From NCBI RefSeq assembly GCF_002975275.1, contig NZ_PCOQ01000005.1:1-64000 (forward strand): 64,000 bases of DNA. The letters run 5' to 3'. Below are positions 9,317 through 17,535 of this stretch, one piece after another (position 1 is the stretch's first letter; every line of letters starts with the position of its first letter). Origin of the DNA: Achromobacter sp. MYb9. Lineage in GTDB: Bacteria; Pseudomonadota; Gammaproteobacteria; Burkholderiales; Burkholderiaceae_B. The notes below the pieces were generated by a model. It was not told the origin of the DNA. It did not search any database and was given only the letters and a program-made list of their open reading frames with translations. The translations under genes and the position numbers were made by a program.

Positions 9317-10084
9317 ATGACGTTTAGAGATAAGGCTGCACGTTTGCTGCAACTTACTGAGATAAATGAGGCAGAGCATGGAACTATCAAGTCGGATGGG
9401 GCATTAAATCACCACCTTTGGTCGGATGGTGAGTATCTGCATAGAGATTTAGTTAATAGATTTCGGGCTGAAGTAAAAGATCATTATTTTTGGCACCAAG
9501 GATCGAGGTGTTGCTACTGCAGCATGGAACTTCAGTATCACGGTCGTGTTTTCGATGCCGAACACATCCTCGATAAATACGGTTTTCCGGAATTTATGTT
9601 CTTCCCAGATAATATTGCCGTTGCTTGTGTGATATGCAATACGCACAAGTCTACAAAGTCTGTACTCACCGGCAACGACGTGAGGCCTGTGACCATTCCA
9701 ACACAATCTGAAGACTACAAGATTCTTCACCCTCATTTTGATGAGTGGAATCATCATTTACGGTTCGACGATATTGGCCGAATTTTGCCGGTTGAGGGTA
9801 GTGCTAAGGGTACTGAAACTATATCGATTTGTGCGATGGATGGCATTAACTTCTTGCGACTGGCGCAGAAGTTTTCTCCCGGGTCGCGCAAAGACGCGTA
9901 TGAGTTGATGTGTAAAGTGGTTGGCTACAGGAGTCCTCGTAAAATTGAATACGCACTCACCCTTATGCAAGAGCTCGCGGAGCAGTCCCCTGATGCAATT
10001 GCTGTAGTTGAGACACTTAGGGAGAAGGTTACGCAGATGCAAGCTCAGAGGGCTGCGGAAGCCGCCGCTGCCATCGCTGGCTAA
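9317..10084 (+). CDS. HNH nuclease, probable partner of the upstream ATPase (PtuB-like)
   Basis: This 255-residue protein carries a zinc-finger-supported HNH core: C65/C66-x-C68, H83 in AEHIL, N99 in PDNIA, and C104-x2-C107 followed by N108 and H110. The two CxxC pairs are spaced as in HNH folds that hold a structural zinc. ATG 9317 lies seven bases after the ATPase stop; the frame opens further upstream but without a better start. Expected role: DNA (or RNA) cleavage controlled by the ATPase during phage infection. The C-terminal 70 residues are helical with an alanine-rich tail. The HNH motif is seen directly; the substrate is unknown. Confidence 0.75.
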   Translation: MTFRDKAARLLQLTEINEAEHGTIKSDGALNHHLWSDGEYLHRDLVNRFRAEVKDHYFWHQGSRCCYCSMELQYHGRVFDAEHILDKYGFPEFMFFPDNIAVACVICNTHKSTKSVLTGNDVRPVTIPTQSEDYKILHPHFDEWNHHLRFDDIGRILPVEGSAKGTETISICAMDGINFLRLAQKFSPGSRKDAYELMCKVVGYRSPRKIEYALTLMQELAEQSPDAIAVVETLREKVTQMQAQRAAEAAAAIAG

Positions 10085-10292
10085 TATCTAATGTCGGGGC
10101 TCTGCGTCAGCGTTATTTCACTACCATGCGAGCGTTCATGCTTAGTGCAATCCGGGGCACTTCTTATCCTTCGACCGTTGGCCGTGTCTGCCAGCTGCAA
10201 TCATGTACCAACGAAAGCGATCTTGAAAGGTTGGAGAGGTAGGAGCACTAAGGTTCCGTAAAGCAGATTTAGCACTAAAGGTAAGAAAAGCT

Positions 10293-11420
10293 ATGGTGAA
10301 AGGTTGGAGCAATGAAGAGCTCATCGCTTCTGTCGAGGCTTATCGGCGACTGGCTCAGCAGCGTGAGACCGAATTTGGCCAAACGAAGAAGCAGGTCTAT
10401 GAGGAGTTGGCCATTCGATTTGGTCGTACCGCGAAAGCGTTCGAGTACCGAATGCAAAATATCTCAGCGGTGCTCGACGAACTAAATTTGCCGTGGATCC
10501 CCGGACTGAAGCCAGCCAAGAACGTCGGCAGCGCCATGAAGGCCAAGCTCATTCAATACGTTCAAGATACTGAGTTTATGAACGCTACTGCGATTGATGA
10601 CCTAGAAGGCAGACTTGAATGGGAGAAGGTACTTGCGGCCGTGACGCAACTTGGGGGCAATGCTAGTCGAAGGCAGGTCGAGGATTGGATCCGCTCCCGT
10701 GACCCGGGGTACAACAAAAAGAATTTGGCAGACCTATATATGATGGCCGTCAATTCTCCAGCCCGCACTGGTTACTCGCAAAATCGTAAGCCTCGTAGAA
10801 CTGATGAAGGTAGCCGCTACGACAAGCTCTTCAAGGTCGGCGAGGGAATCTTCGATATTTACGATCCGGCCAAGCATGGTATTTGGGAAATCTATTCCGA
10901 CGCGTTATCGGGGAGTCGACAAGGGGTCTCAATTCGACGGATTTCGAGTCCTATGGAGGGCGCATTAGCCGTCGCGGAGAAGAATGCCGAACAAACAGCC
11001 GCCTTCGACCCTACCGATGTGGCCGATGCCAGAAGGCGCGTAAGCGCTGATATTGTTCGTCGTAGAGGACAGCCCGCTTTCCGAAAAGCTCTGCTAGACG
11101 CCTACGGCAACGCCTGTGCCATTACCGGGTGTAGCCTGCCTGCAGTGCTTGAGGCTGCCCATGTCCTTCCTTATAAAGGCGACCACACTAACGTTGTATC
11201 CAATGGGCTGTTGCTGCGGGCAGACATCCATACTTTGTTCGATCTAGGGCTGATCGCCATCCAATCTGAGGTGATGGTGGTGCGGGTTTCACCGGAACTG
11301 GAGAACACCGAGTACGGAAGGTTGGACGGCTCCCCGCTCCGGCTCCCAAAACAGAATTCGCAACGAGTAAGCCAGGATGCCTTGGATTGGCACTGGAATC
11401 ATCGTAGCTGGTGGGACTAA
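10293..11420 (+). CDS. HNH_2-family restriction-type endonuclease
   Basis: This 375-residue protein has three parts. The first 80 residues form an N-terminal module typical of modification-dependent restriction proteins (WSNEEL start, then EYRMQNISAVL and GLKPAKNVG). A middle region (about 100-200) contains a VGEGIFDIYDPAKHGIWEI segment like the winged domains of restriction enzymes. The C-terminal HNH_2 nuclease has C275, C280, H290, N304 and H313. It follows the Septu-like pair by 208 bases, so it may have its own promoter. No methyltransferase accompanies it, which suggests that it cuts modified DNA or works as an accessory nuclease; that is inference. Confidence 0.72.
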   Translation: MVKGWSNEELIASVEAYRRLAQQRETEFGQTKKQVYEELAIRFGRTAKAFEYRMQNISAVLDELNLPWIPGLKPAKNVGSAMKAKLIQYVQDTEFMNATAIDDLEGRLEWEKVLAAVTQLGGNASRRQVEDWIRSRDPGYNKKNLADLYMMAVNSPARTGYSQNRKPRRTDEGSRYDKLFKVGEGIFDIYDPAKHGIWEIYSDALSGSRQGVSIRRISSPMEGALAVAEKNAEQTAAFDPTDVADARRRVSADIVRRRGQPAFRKALLDAYGNACAITGCSLPAVLEAAHVLPYKGDHTNVVSNGLLLRADIHTLFDLGLIAIQSEVMVVRVSPELENTEYGRLDGSPLRLPKQNSQRVSQDALDWHWNHRSWWD

Positions 11421-11585
11421 GCGAGGAAATTTTTCTCGTCCCTTAGCGGGGTTGGGCATGAGCGTCCTGGCCGATGAGGCTAACCGTCGCATCGAAAAGG
11501 AAGCTTGCATATCTCGATACCCGACGCGACTATCCGGTTTGAATCTCTGTCCTACATCCTTCTGAATAGTTATACGAAGGCAGGT

Positions 11586-11614
11586 GGAGCCGACATTGGT
11601 TATCTGTCGGCTCC
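11586..11614. terminator. hairpin between convergent genes
   Basis: GGAGCCGACA (11586-11595) and TGTCGGCTCC (11605-11614) form a perfect ten-pair stem with a nine-base loop, placed between the converging HNH_2 gene and the small minus-strand gene. No T run follows on either strand, so intrinsic termination is possible but not certain. The rest of 11421-11626 shows nothing else. Confidence 0.4.
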
Positions 11615-11626
11615 GTCGGATGGGCT

Positions 11627-11941
11627 CTAATGGACTGGCGTTGTCGTTTTTATTGTCTCTGTAAGGCTCGACAATGGTTCCTCGGGCACAACGGCTACAA
11701 GTCCCGCTAGGTGATCGCAAAGACTCTCGACGCCGCCCATCAAGTTCGACATTACCCAAGCATCGAGCGGTCGCTCACCCGAAGCCCCTGGTTCATTCAC
11801 ACTATTCCCCACAATCCGAGCAATCGCCCAGATCCCCTGGCAAGCACGCTCCATCTTCCGCAAATCATCAAACCGCACAACGCCAAACTCCGGATCATCC
11901 GGCGTGGCCCAACGGTCATATGTGAAAGGGTTGTCTTCCAT
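11627..11941 (-). CDS. small unknown acidic protein downstream of a structured leader
   Basis: The 104-residue protein starts at an ATG (11941 on the complement) eight bases after an AGGAGG ribosome binding site; a frame extension upstream has no such site. It is acidic, has no membrane segment and contains a MSNLMGGVESLCDHLAGLV helix. I do not recognise the family. The long structured leader upstream resembles the C4 antisense RNA family of phage-derived loci, which often precedes short accessory proteins, so the gene may be a domesticated phage or plasmid accessory gene. It converges on the HNH_2 nuclease and marks the right edge of the AT-rich accessory region. Confidence 0.65.
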   Translation of the reverse strand: MEDNPFTYDRWATPDDPEFGVVRFDDLRKMERACQGIWAIARIVGNSVNEPGASGERPLDAWVMSNLMGGVESLCDHLAGLVAVVPEEPLSSLTETIKTTTPVH

Positions 11942-11954
11942 ATCAGCCTCCTGT

Positions 11955-12165
11955 TCAGTCAGACCCACTCCCCGCTGTCAATCGGGGTGGGCGGGCGCAA
12001 GGCCGGGTTGACAGACCGGTAACAGGAGCAACCGGCGCACGCGAGCGTGCCCCGGCCAAGGCCCGCCCATAGCAGGGACGTGCTTCGGCCTACGGACGTA
12101 AAAATGCCGCTATTGCAGCGGCTGTCCGCTTCCTGTTAGAACCGGCTGTCAAACCGGACGGTCAT
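11955..12165 (-). ncRNA. structured leader resembling C4 antisense RNA
   Basis: Read on the minus strand, the leader contains CCGGTTTGACAGCCGG, then a GGCATTTTTACGTCCG segment, a GGGCGGGCC stem, a GC-rich stem-loop with complementary arms (GGCACGCTCGCGTGCGCC), CCGGTCTGTCAACCCGG and finally CCCCGATTGACAGCGGGG, just before the AGGAGG of the small gene. Repeated short hairpins with complementary loops of the type TTGACAG/CTGTCAA are the pattern of the C4 antisense RNA family known from P1/P7 and P4-like phages. The match is by eye; a covariance-model search would decide it. The leader would control the downstream small gene. Confidence 0.55.
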
Positions 12166-12253
12166 TGGTGTGACCGCAGGGCGAGTATACGGCGGAACTC
12201 TTCGGAAGCAGCAATCACCAGAGTGGCAGTTTTGTCTCATGCTGGATGAGACC

Positions 12254-12284
12254 CAAAAAACACAAAGGGCTCCGCAGAGCCCTT
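12254..12284 (-). terminator. Rho-independent terminator of the methyltransferase gene
   Basis: On the minus strand AAGGGCTC, four-base loop, GAGCCCTT is followed by TGTGTTTTTT. It lies nine bases past the methyltransferase stop. Arms are 12265-12272 and 12277-12284. Confidence 0.8.
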
Positions 12285-12292
12285 CGTCATCT

Positions 12293-13141
12293 TCATGCAG
12301 CCACCGGCACAAAAAACCGATCCTTCAACTCCTGCAACCCAATCCTCTCCAACATCTCCGTCAGCCTCTCCGCAGGCTTCCTGGTCGGCAGATTCTTATA
12401 CTGCGCTACGATCAGCTCATTCTTCATCGAATGCTCCCACCCGACCAGCTCCGTCACGCTAACCTGATACCCATGCGCTTCCAGCTGCAAGCACCGCAGC
12501 ACATTCGTAATCTGGCTTCCAAACTCCCGCGTATGCAGCGGATGCCGCCAAATCTCTGCCAGCGGATCAGCCAGCGCCTTGCCTTTATTCTTCCTAAGCA
12601 CAGAAGCCACTTCCGCCTGGCAGCAAGGCACAACCACGATGTATTTAGCCTTCTTCTCCAACGCAAAGTGAATCGCGTCGTCCGTCGCCGTATTACAAGC
12701 GTGCAACGCAGTCACCACATCAATCGTCGCCGGCAACTTATCAGACGTGATCGATTCCGCCACAGAGAGATTCAAGAACGACATCCCGGCAAACCCCAGC
12801 CGTTTCGCCAGTTCCTCTGACGACTTCACCAGTTCTTCGCGAGTCTCAATCCCATAAATATGGGACCCCTTCCCGACGGCGTCTTTCTGTTCCTTGAAAA
12901 ACAAGTCATACAGAATGAACCCCAGATACGACTTACCAGCCCCGTGATCCGCGAGCGTTACCGCGCCGCGTTCTTGTTGGACGTCTTTCAGCAGCGGCTC
13001 GATGAACTGAAACAGGTGATAGACCTGCTTCAATTTACGGCGGCTGTCCTGGTTCATCTTGCCGTCGCGGGTCAGGATGTGCAGGGCTTTGAGGAGTTCG
13101 ACGGACTGGCCGGGGCGGATGTCGTGGGTTTTTTCTGACAT
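12293..13141 (-). CDS. SAM-dependent methyltransferase-fold protein (Methyltransf_32-like)
   Basis: This 282-residue protein has a class I methyltransferase core: a motif I-like segment ADHGAGKSYLGFILYDLF near residues 68-85, an acidic turn in IYGIETRE, and motif IV-like VVTALHACNTATDDAI. A later VVVPCCQAE stretch matches the Methyltransf_32 type found in tRNA-modifying and related enzymes. The methyl acceptor is unknown. The first 40 residues are charged and helical. It is single, with its own terminator and a GC-rich hairpin upstream (13156-13178). Composition is typical of the chromosome, so it lies outside the accessory region. Confidence 0.75.
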   Translation of the reverse strand: MSEKTHDIRPGQSVELLKALHILTRDGKMNQDSRRKLKQVYHLFQFIEPLLKDVQQERGAVTLADHGAGKSYLGFILYDLFFKEQKDAVGKGSHIYGIETREELVKSSEELAKRLGFAGMSFLNLSVAESITSDKLPATIDVVTALHACNTATDDAIHFALEKKAKYIVVVPCCQAEVASVLRKNKGKALADPLAEIWRHPLHTREFGSQITNVLRCLQLEAHGYQVSVTELVGWEHSMKNELIVAQYKNLPTRKPAERLTEMLERIGLQELKDRFFVPVAA

Positions 13142-13155
13142 GGGGGGAAGGCAAA

Positions 13156-13178
13156 GCGCCCCGCTAGTGGCGGGGCGC
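13156..13178 (-). terminator. GC-rich hairpin at the end of the transporter operon
   Basis: GCGCCCCGC (13156-13164) pairs with GCGGGGCGC (13170-13178) around five bases; on the minus strand it is followed by TTTGCC. It separates the nine-gene operon from the methyltransferase gene. Confidence 0.5.
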
Positions 13179-13247
13179 GTAGTGGCGCGGAAAGCGTCAG
13201 TTTAACGAAAACGCTGGCGCGCCCACAGGGCGGCGGAAAAGTGGGTC

Positions 13248-14423
13248 TTAGCCTACGGTGGCAAAAACCGGTTCGCCCAGGTTCAGCATCAAACGATTTG
13301 CCCAGGCGAAGATCGCGTCCGAGTGCAGCAGGTCCAGCACTTCGCCTTCGCTCAAGCCCGCATCCTTCAATGCCTGGATGCTGTTGGCGTTGACGTCGGC
13401 CTGGGCTTCGGTGATCTGGATCGAGAACTGGGCAATGGCCAGTTCACGCGCCGTGGTGCCGGCGGTGTAGGGGTCTTCGAACACTTGCGCGATCACTTCA
13501 TTACGCTTGGCCAGTTGTTCGAAGCGCTGCGCGTGGACGGATGCGCAGTACACGCAGCCGTTCACACGCGAGACGACCGTGGAGCCCAGCTCGCGTTCGG
13601 CGCGCGACAGGCCGCCTGGGGCGTACATGATGGCGTTGAAGGCGGTGGAGCGCTGGCGCAGGATTTCCGGTTGGTGGACCAGGAACAGGTAGTAGTCCGA
13701 GACCTTGGCCTTGGGGTGGCTTTCTTCCAGGACGGCGACTTGTTCCGGGGTGGCGGTGTCGACGTTGACGACGTCGAGCCATGCCTTCCACTCCAGCACT
13801 TCGTTGGTGAAGCCGTGGGCCTTGATGACGGCGCCGGGTTCGGTGGCAGCGGTGTTGGGTTCGAAGGGCGCGGGCGGGACGGCGGCGGCGCGGGGGGCTT
13901 GGCCTTCCAGGTCTTTCATCGCGATCAAGCCCGCGACCAGACGGGTCTGGTACGACAGGAAGGCGATCAGTTGCGACAGGGTGACCACTGCGGGCGTGGT
14001 GACGCCTGCTGCGGGCAGGGTCTTCAGCGCGGCTTCGTCGCCCTCGACGGGGTTTTCGATCAGCTTGCGTGTGAATTCCAACACGGCAGCCAGGCGCGGG
14101 GTGGAGGCGTCTGACGGTTTGCCGGATTCTGCGACGGCGATGTCGGCGGGGGCTGCGTCGGTTTCCGCCAAGCGGGCGCGGTAGTGCGATGCCAGCAGCG
14201 GCGACAGGCTGATGCGGGTGGCGTACAGCGCGACCAGCAGGCGTTCGGCCAGCGACAAGCCGGGCAGGGCGGGGTCGAACAGGGCGTCGTAGCTGCCTTG
14301 CGTGGCGGCGGCGACTTTTTCGCGTTGGTGGCGGACCTCAAAAGTTTTGCTGCCGGGGGTCAGGCCGACGAGCTTGTCGACCAGATCATTGACGGCGTCA
14401 TAGACGATGGGTTGTTGTGCCAT
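13248..14423 (-). CDS. fused CMD-domain / alkylhydroperoxidase-like protein (Avi_7170 + Avi_7169 type)
   Basis: The 391 residues hold two AhpD-like halves. The N-terminal half (about 1-190) looks like the CMD-domain family named after Avi_7170. The C-terminal half has the redox motif C290-V-Y-C293 with H297, matching the peroxidase-related family Avi_7169. In other genomes these are often separate neighbouring genes; here they form one chain. AhpD-like proteins use the CxxC cysteines to reduce peroxides or disulfides, or catalyse related carboxymuconolactone-type chemistry. It is the last gene of the minus-strand operon, 24 bases after the hydrolase gene, and probably protects against or processes a reactive substrate imported by the transporter. 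That role is inference. Confidence 0.75.
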   Translation of the reverse strand: MAQQPIVYDAVNDLVDKLVGLTPGSKTFEVRHQREKVAAATQGSYDALFDPALPGLSLAERLLVALYATRISLSPLLASHYRARLAETDAAPADIAVAESGKPSDASTPRLAAVLEFTRKLIENPVEGDEAALKTLPAAGVTTPAVVTLSQLIAFLSYQTRLVAGLIAMKDLEGQAPRAAAVPPAPFEPNTAATEPGAVIKAHGFTNEVLEWKAWLDVVNVDTATPEQVAVLEESHPKAKVSDYYLFLVHQPEILRQRSTAFNAIMYAPGGLSRAERELGSTVVSRVNGCVYCASVHAQRFEQLAKRNEVIAQVFEDPYTAGTTARELAIAQFSIQITEAQADVNANSIQALKDAGLSEGEVLDLLHSDAIFAWANRLMLNLGEPVFATVG

Positions 14424-14447
14424 GGGGATGTTCTCCTTGGTGTCTGA

Positions 14448-15848
14448 TCAGCCGGCGTTGCCGGAAGTGCTTGCCGAAGGGGCAGCAGCCGAAGCCGCCC
14501 GCGCCTTCACCGCCGCGTCCAAAAACTTCTTCACGCCTTCCCACGATTCCTGGTCGGCGCGTGCGTTGTCTTTCGGATTCCCGCCGCTGGTGCTGATCTT
14601 GCCCGACACGGGGTGGGCGTAGACGAGCTGAGTGGTGGGCACGTACGGGAACAGGATCGAGTGGCCGCCGTTTTCGTAGTCGAGCCATTCGACGGGGTAG
14701 GGGTGTTTCACCTCGACCAGCTTGTCCTGCACCATCTTTGAATACAGGCTGGACGGCCACGAGCCATCGTCGGTGGCCGACAGCAGCATGACCGGGCCTT
14801 CGATGTCTTCCACGCGAATGCGGGCGCGGGCGACGGCGTCGGGGTCTTGCAGCGCGGTCAGGATGGCTTTCTCGTGACGGTGCGGCGATGGGCCTTCGTC
14901 AAACGGGGCCCACGTGGCGGTGCGGTTGTTTTCCCAGACGTGGGGGATGGGCTTGCCGCCCAGCAACCACGTGGGACCTTCGCGGCCGATCTTGGGATCG
15001 CAGGCGTTCTGGCCGCTGTGGACGACGGCGCCGGGTACGTAGGCGACGACGGCGGACACTTCCTTGGGGAAGGTTGCGCCCAGCAGCAGCACGAGTTCAC
15101 CGCCGCGCGATTGGCCGCTGATGGCGACGAAGTCGTGCTTGGGCTGAACCTTTTTGCGCAGCCAGCGCAGGCCGGTCTGGAAGTATTCCAGCGGGGTGTT
15201 CGAGATGTAGTCGGACAGGCCCGGCGCTTTGAAGTACGCCAGCGCAAAGGCGGCATACCCGCGCGAGGCGTAAAGCGCCGCGCGCGGTTCGTTGATGCCG
15301 CCGCCCGAGCCGTTCAGGATCATGACGGCGGGGTGCGAACCGGGCTTGCTGCCTGCCGGCAGGTACAGCGTGCCGACCAGACCTTCTTCGCGGACCTCGT
15401 GGCGGGTAACGCCGTCCAGCGCCAAGCGTTGCGTGAACGTGGCTTGGGCCTGCATTTCGGCCACAGCGCCGGCTACAACGCCGGCATCAGCGCTGGCTTC
15501 CGCACCGCCTTCAACCGCACCCACACGTGCAACCACATCGGTGACCAAAGCATCGGTCACCGGGTGGTTGAAGTGTTCGCGGCTGGGCGAGTCCACGGGG
15601 GCTTGCGACCAGATCAAGCCCATCGGCGACAAACCGGTGTAGTCGCCCGAGATAGGCGCGTCGCGGGTCAGGTCGACAGCGCCGTCTTCGCCCGCCGTGT
15701 AGGCGGCCTGGGCTTGCCACAGCACGCCGTTGCGGCGGGTGCGCGCGGTGATTTGCACCGTTTGGCCGGGTGCCACGTTTTCCACCCGGATCTGGCGCGG
15801 CACGTCGATCAAGGCGTCCGCGGGGGTGATGGTCAGGGTCGGCGCCAT
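14448..15848 (-). CDS. acyl-CoA thioesterase / BAAT-like alpha/beta hydrolase
   Basis: This 466-residue protein has the two-domain plan of acyl-CoA thioesterases and bile-acid-CoA:amino-acid acyltransferases: an N-terminal beta-sandwich (about 1-120, with the VENVAPGQTVQITAR start) and a C-terminal alpha/beta hydrolase. The nucleophile elbow reads GQSRGG with Ser near 246; a GSGGG segment near 180 supplies the oxyanion region and a histidine near GGHS may complete the triad. An alanine-rich insert of about 25 residues lies between the domains. Many relatives use cysteine here, so serine favours ester or thioester hydrolysis. It starts three bases after the binding-protein gene, within the same operon. 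Natural substrate unknown. Confidence 0.78.
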   Translation of the reverse strand: MAPTLTITPADALIDVPRQIRVENVAPGQTVQITARTRRNGVLWQAQAAYTAGEDGAVDLTRDAPISGDYTGLSPMGLIWSQAPVDSPSREHFNHPVTDALVTDVVARVGAVEGGAEASADAGVVAGAVAEMQAQATFTQRLALDGVTRHEVREEGLVGTLYLPAGSKPGSHPAVMILNGSGGGINEPRAALYASRGYAAFALAYFKAPGLSDYISNTPLEYFQTGLRWLRKKVQPKHDFVAISGQSRGGELVLLLGATFPKEVSAVVAYVPGAVVHSGQNACDPKIGREGPTWLLGGKPIPHVWENNRTATWAPFDEGPSPHRHEKAILTALQDPDAVARARIRVEDIEGPVMLLSATDDGSWPSSLYSKMVQDKLVEVKHPYPVEWLDYENGGHSILFPYVPTTQLVYAHPVSGKISTSGGNPKDNARADQESWEGVKKFLDAAVKARAASAAAPSASTSGNAG

Positions 15849-15851
15849 GGC

Positions 15852-17435
15852 TTATTTACCGGCCGCGGCGGCGGGTTCTTTGGTGACCATCATGGCGGCC
15901 GTGCGGTCGCTGGTCATCGGCGTCACCTTCAAGCCCTTCTTGGTGGCCCAGATGTTCTTGTAGTGGAACAGCGGGATGATGCCGACGTCGTCGGACACCA
16001 GCTTGACCGAGTCGCGCAAGATGGCTTCACGCTTGGCCACATCGAATTCCGACGTGGACTGTTCCAGCGCGGCGTCCACCTTGGCGTTGGTGTAGTGGCC
16101 CCAATTGGACGCGCCCAGGCCCTTCTTGGCGTCGACAGTAGCCAGGATGTTGACCAGCGCGTAGCTGGCTTCACCCGTGCCGTTGCCCCACGCCAGCATG
16201 CTGACGGCGAATTCGTTCTTGTTGGCGCGGCCCGAATACACGGCCCATGGCACCACTTCCACCTGGGTCTTCACGCCGACGCGGGTCCAGAACTGCGCCA
16301 CGGCTTGGGCGGTTTCCGGGCCTTGCGGGTAGCGGTCGTTCGGCACGTGCATGGTCAGCTTGAAGCCGTCGGGAAAGCCCGCTTCGGCCAGCAGCTTCTT
16401 GGCTTGCGCGACATCGTTGGGGATGTCTTTCACGTCGGGGTTGTAGCCGAAGGTGCCCTTGGGCATCCACTGGTTGGCTTCGGTGGCCGCGCCTTGCAGG
16501 ATGCGGTCCGAAATGGCCTTGCGGTTGATGGCCAGGTTCAGCGCCTGACGCACGCGCAGGTCCAGCAGCGGGTTCTTGTCCAGCGGCTTGCCGTTGTTGT
16601 CGGTGATGTACTGGTTGGGCGCGGGGTTGAAGCTGGGTTGCAGGATCATGACGCGCAGGCCGTCGTACGGGTACACCGCGATGTTCGGGGCCTTTTGCAG
16701 CTTGGCCAGGTCCGACACCGAGACCTTGTCGATCACGTCCACGTCACCGGCCAACAGGGCGGCGGTGCGCGAGGCGGCGTTGTTGATGTAGCGGTAGTTG
16801 ACCTTGTCCCACGTGGCCTTGTCGCCCCAGTAGCCGTCGTTGCGTTCCATGATGACGCGGTCGCCCGGCGTGTAGGACACGAACTTGTACGGGCCGGTGC
16901 CAACCATGGCCTTGCCCGAGTTGTAGTCTTCGGTGGTCGACTTTTCACCAACGTGCTTGCTGACGACGTGTACAGATGCCAGGTTCAGCGGCAGGTCGGG
17001 GTTGGGCGCCTTGGTCTTGACGATAAGGGTCAGCGGGTCCTTCGCGGTCATCGTGTCGATGGTGCGCAGGTAGCCGGCGTACGTTGCCACGCTGCCCGGC
17101 ACGCCGCGCGCGCGGGTGTAGGAATAGATCAGGTCGTCGGCGGTAAACGGCGTGCCGTCTTGCCACTTGACGCCTTCACGCAGCTTGAATTCCCAGGTGG
17201 TGGGGTCCAGCGGTTTCCAGCTGACGGCCAGACCCGGCTGGAGCTTGTTCCACTTGTTTTCGATCAGCAGGTCCCAGAAGTGCAGGGCCACCGAGCGGTC
17301 GCCGGCGTGGTTGTTCAACTGCGGGTCCAGGGACGACAGCGGGTCGGCAAAACCGATCGTCAGGTTGTCGGCGGACGCCGCGGCAGAGGCGCTGAGGATG
17401 GCGGCGGTCAGGGTCGAAAGAATCAAGCGTTTCAT
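15852..17435 (-). CDS. ABC transporter substrate-binding protein, peptide/nickel family (SBP_bac_5)
   Basis: The 527-residue protein begins with a Sec signal peptide (basic MKRL start, alanine-rich core, probable cleavage at SAAASA). The mature part follows the DppA/OppA cluster C plan: LDPQLNNHAGD start, LREGVKWQDGTPFTADDLIYSY near residue 90, VGTGPYKF, and RVRQALNLAINR near 300. It would bind a peptide-like or other oligo-substrate in the periplasm and deliver it to the permeases encoded upstream in the operon. A 100-base gap precedes it, the only sizeable one in the operon, giving room for processing or a secondary promoter. Confidence 0.9.
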   Translation of the reverse strand: MKRLILSTLTAAILSASAAASADNLTIGFADPLSSLDPQLNNHAGDRSVALHFWDLLIENKWNKLQPGLAVSWKPLDPTTWEFKLREGVKWQDGTPFTADDLIYSYTRARGVPGSVATYAGYLRTIDTMTAKDPLTLIVKTKAPNPDLPLNLASVHVVSKHVGEKSTTEDYNSGKAMVGTGPYKFVSYTPGDRVIMERNDGYWGDKATWDKVNYRYINNAASRTAALLAGDVDVIDKVSVSDLAKLQKAPNIAVYPYDGLRVMILQPSFNPAPNQYITDNNGKPLDKNPLLDLRVRQALNLAINRKAISDRILQGAATEANQWMPKGTFGYNPDVKDIPNDVAQAKKLLAEAGFPDGFKLTMHVPNDRYPQGPETAQAVAQFWTRVGVKTQVEVVPWAVYSGRANKNEFAVSMLAWGNGTGEASYALVNILATVDAKKGLGASNWGHYTNAKVDAALEQSTSEFDVAKREAILRDSVKLVSDDVGIIPLFHYKNIWATKKGLKVTPMTSDRTAAMMVTKEPAAAAGK

Positions 17436-17535
17436 GTTCGGGGTCCTTGGTAGGGGGGGAACGAGTTAAGTGTTCCGAAGGCTGCGTTGTCATTAGCGCC
17501 ACTGAAGGCATTAAGGACACCGCGGCCAATTAGGT

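Noticed and set aside
7894-10084. Retron with PtuAB-like effectors
   Set aside because: No reverse transcriptase or msr-msd-like sequence was found in the flanks, so a Septu-like pair is the simpler reading.
14847-17453. 868-residue plus-strand frame opposite the hydrolase and binding-protein genes
   Set aside because: A long antisense frame from GC-biased third positions; its residues are Arg/Gly/Val-rich and match no fold, while the minus strand gives proper proteins.
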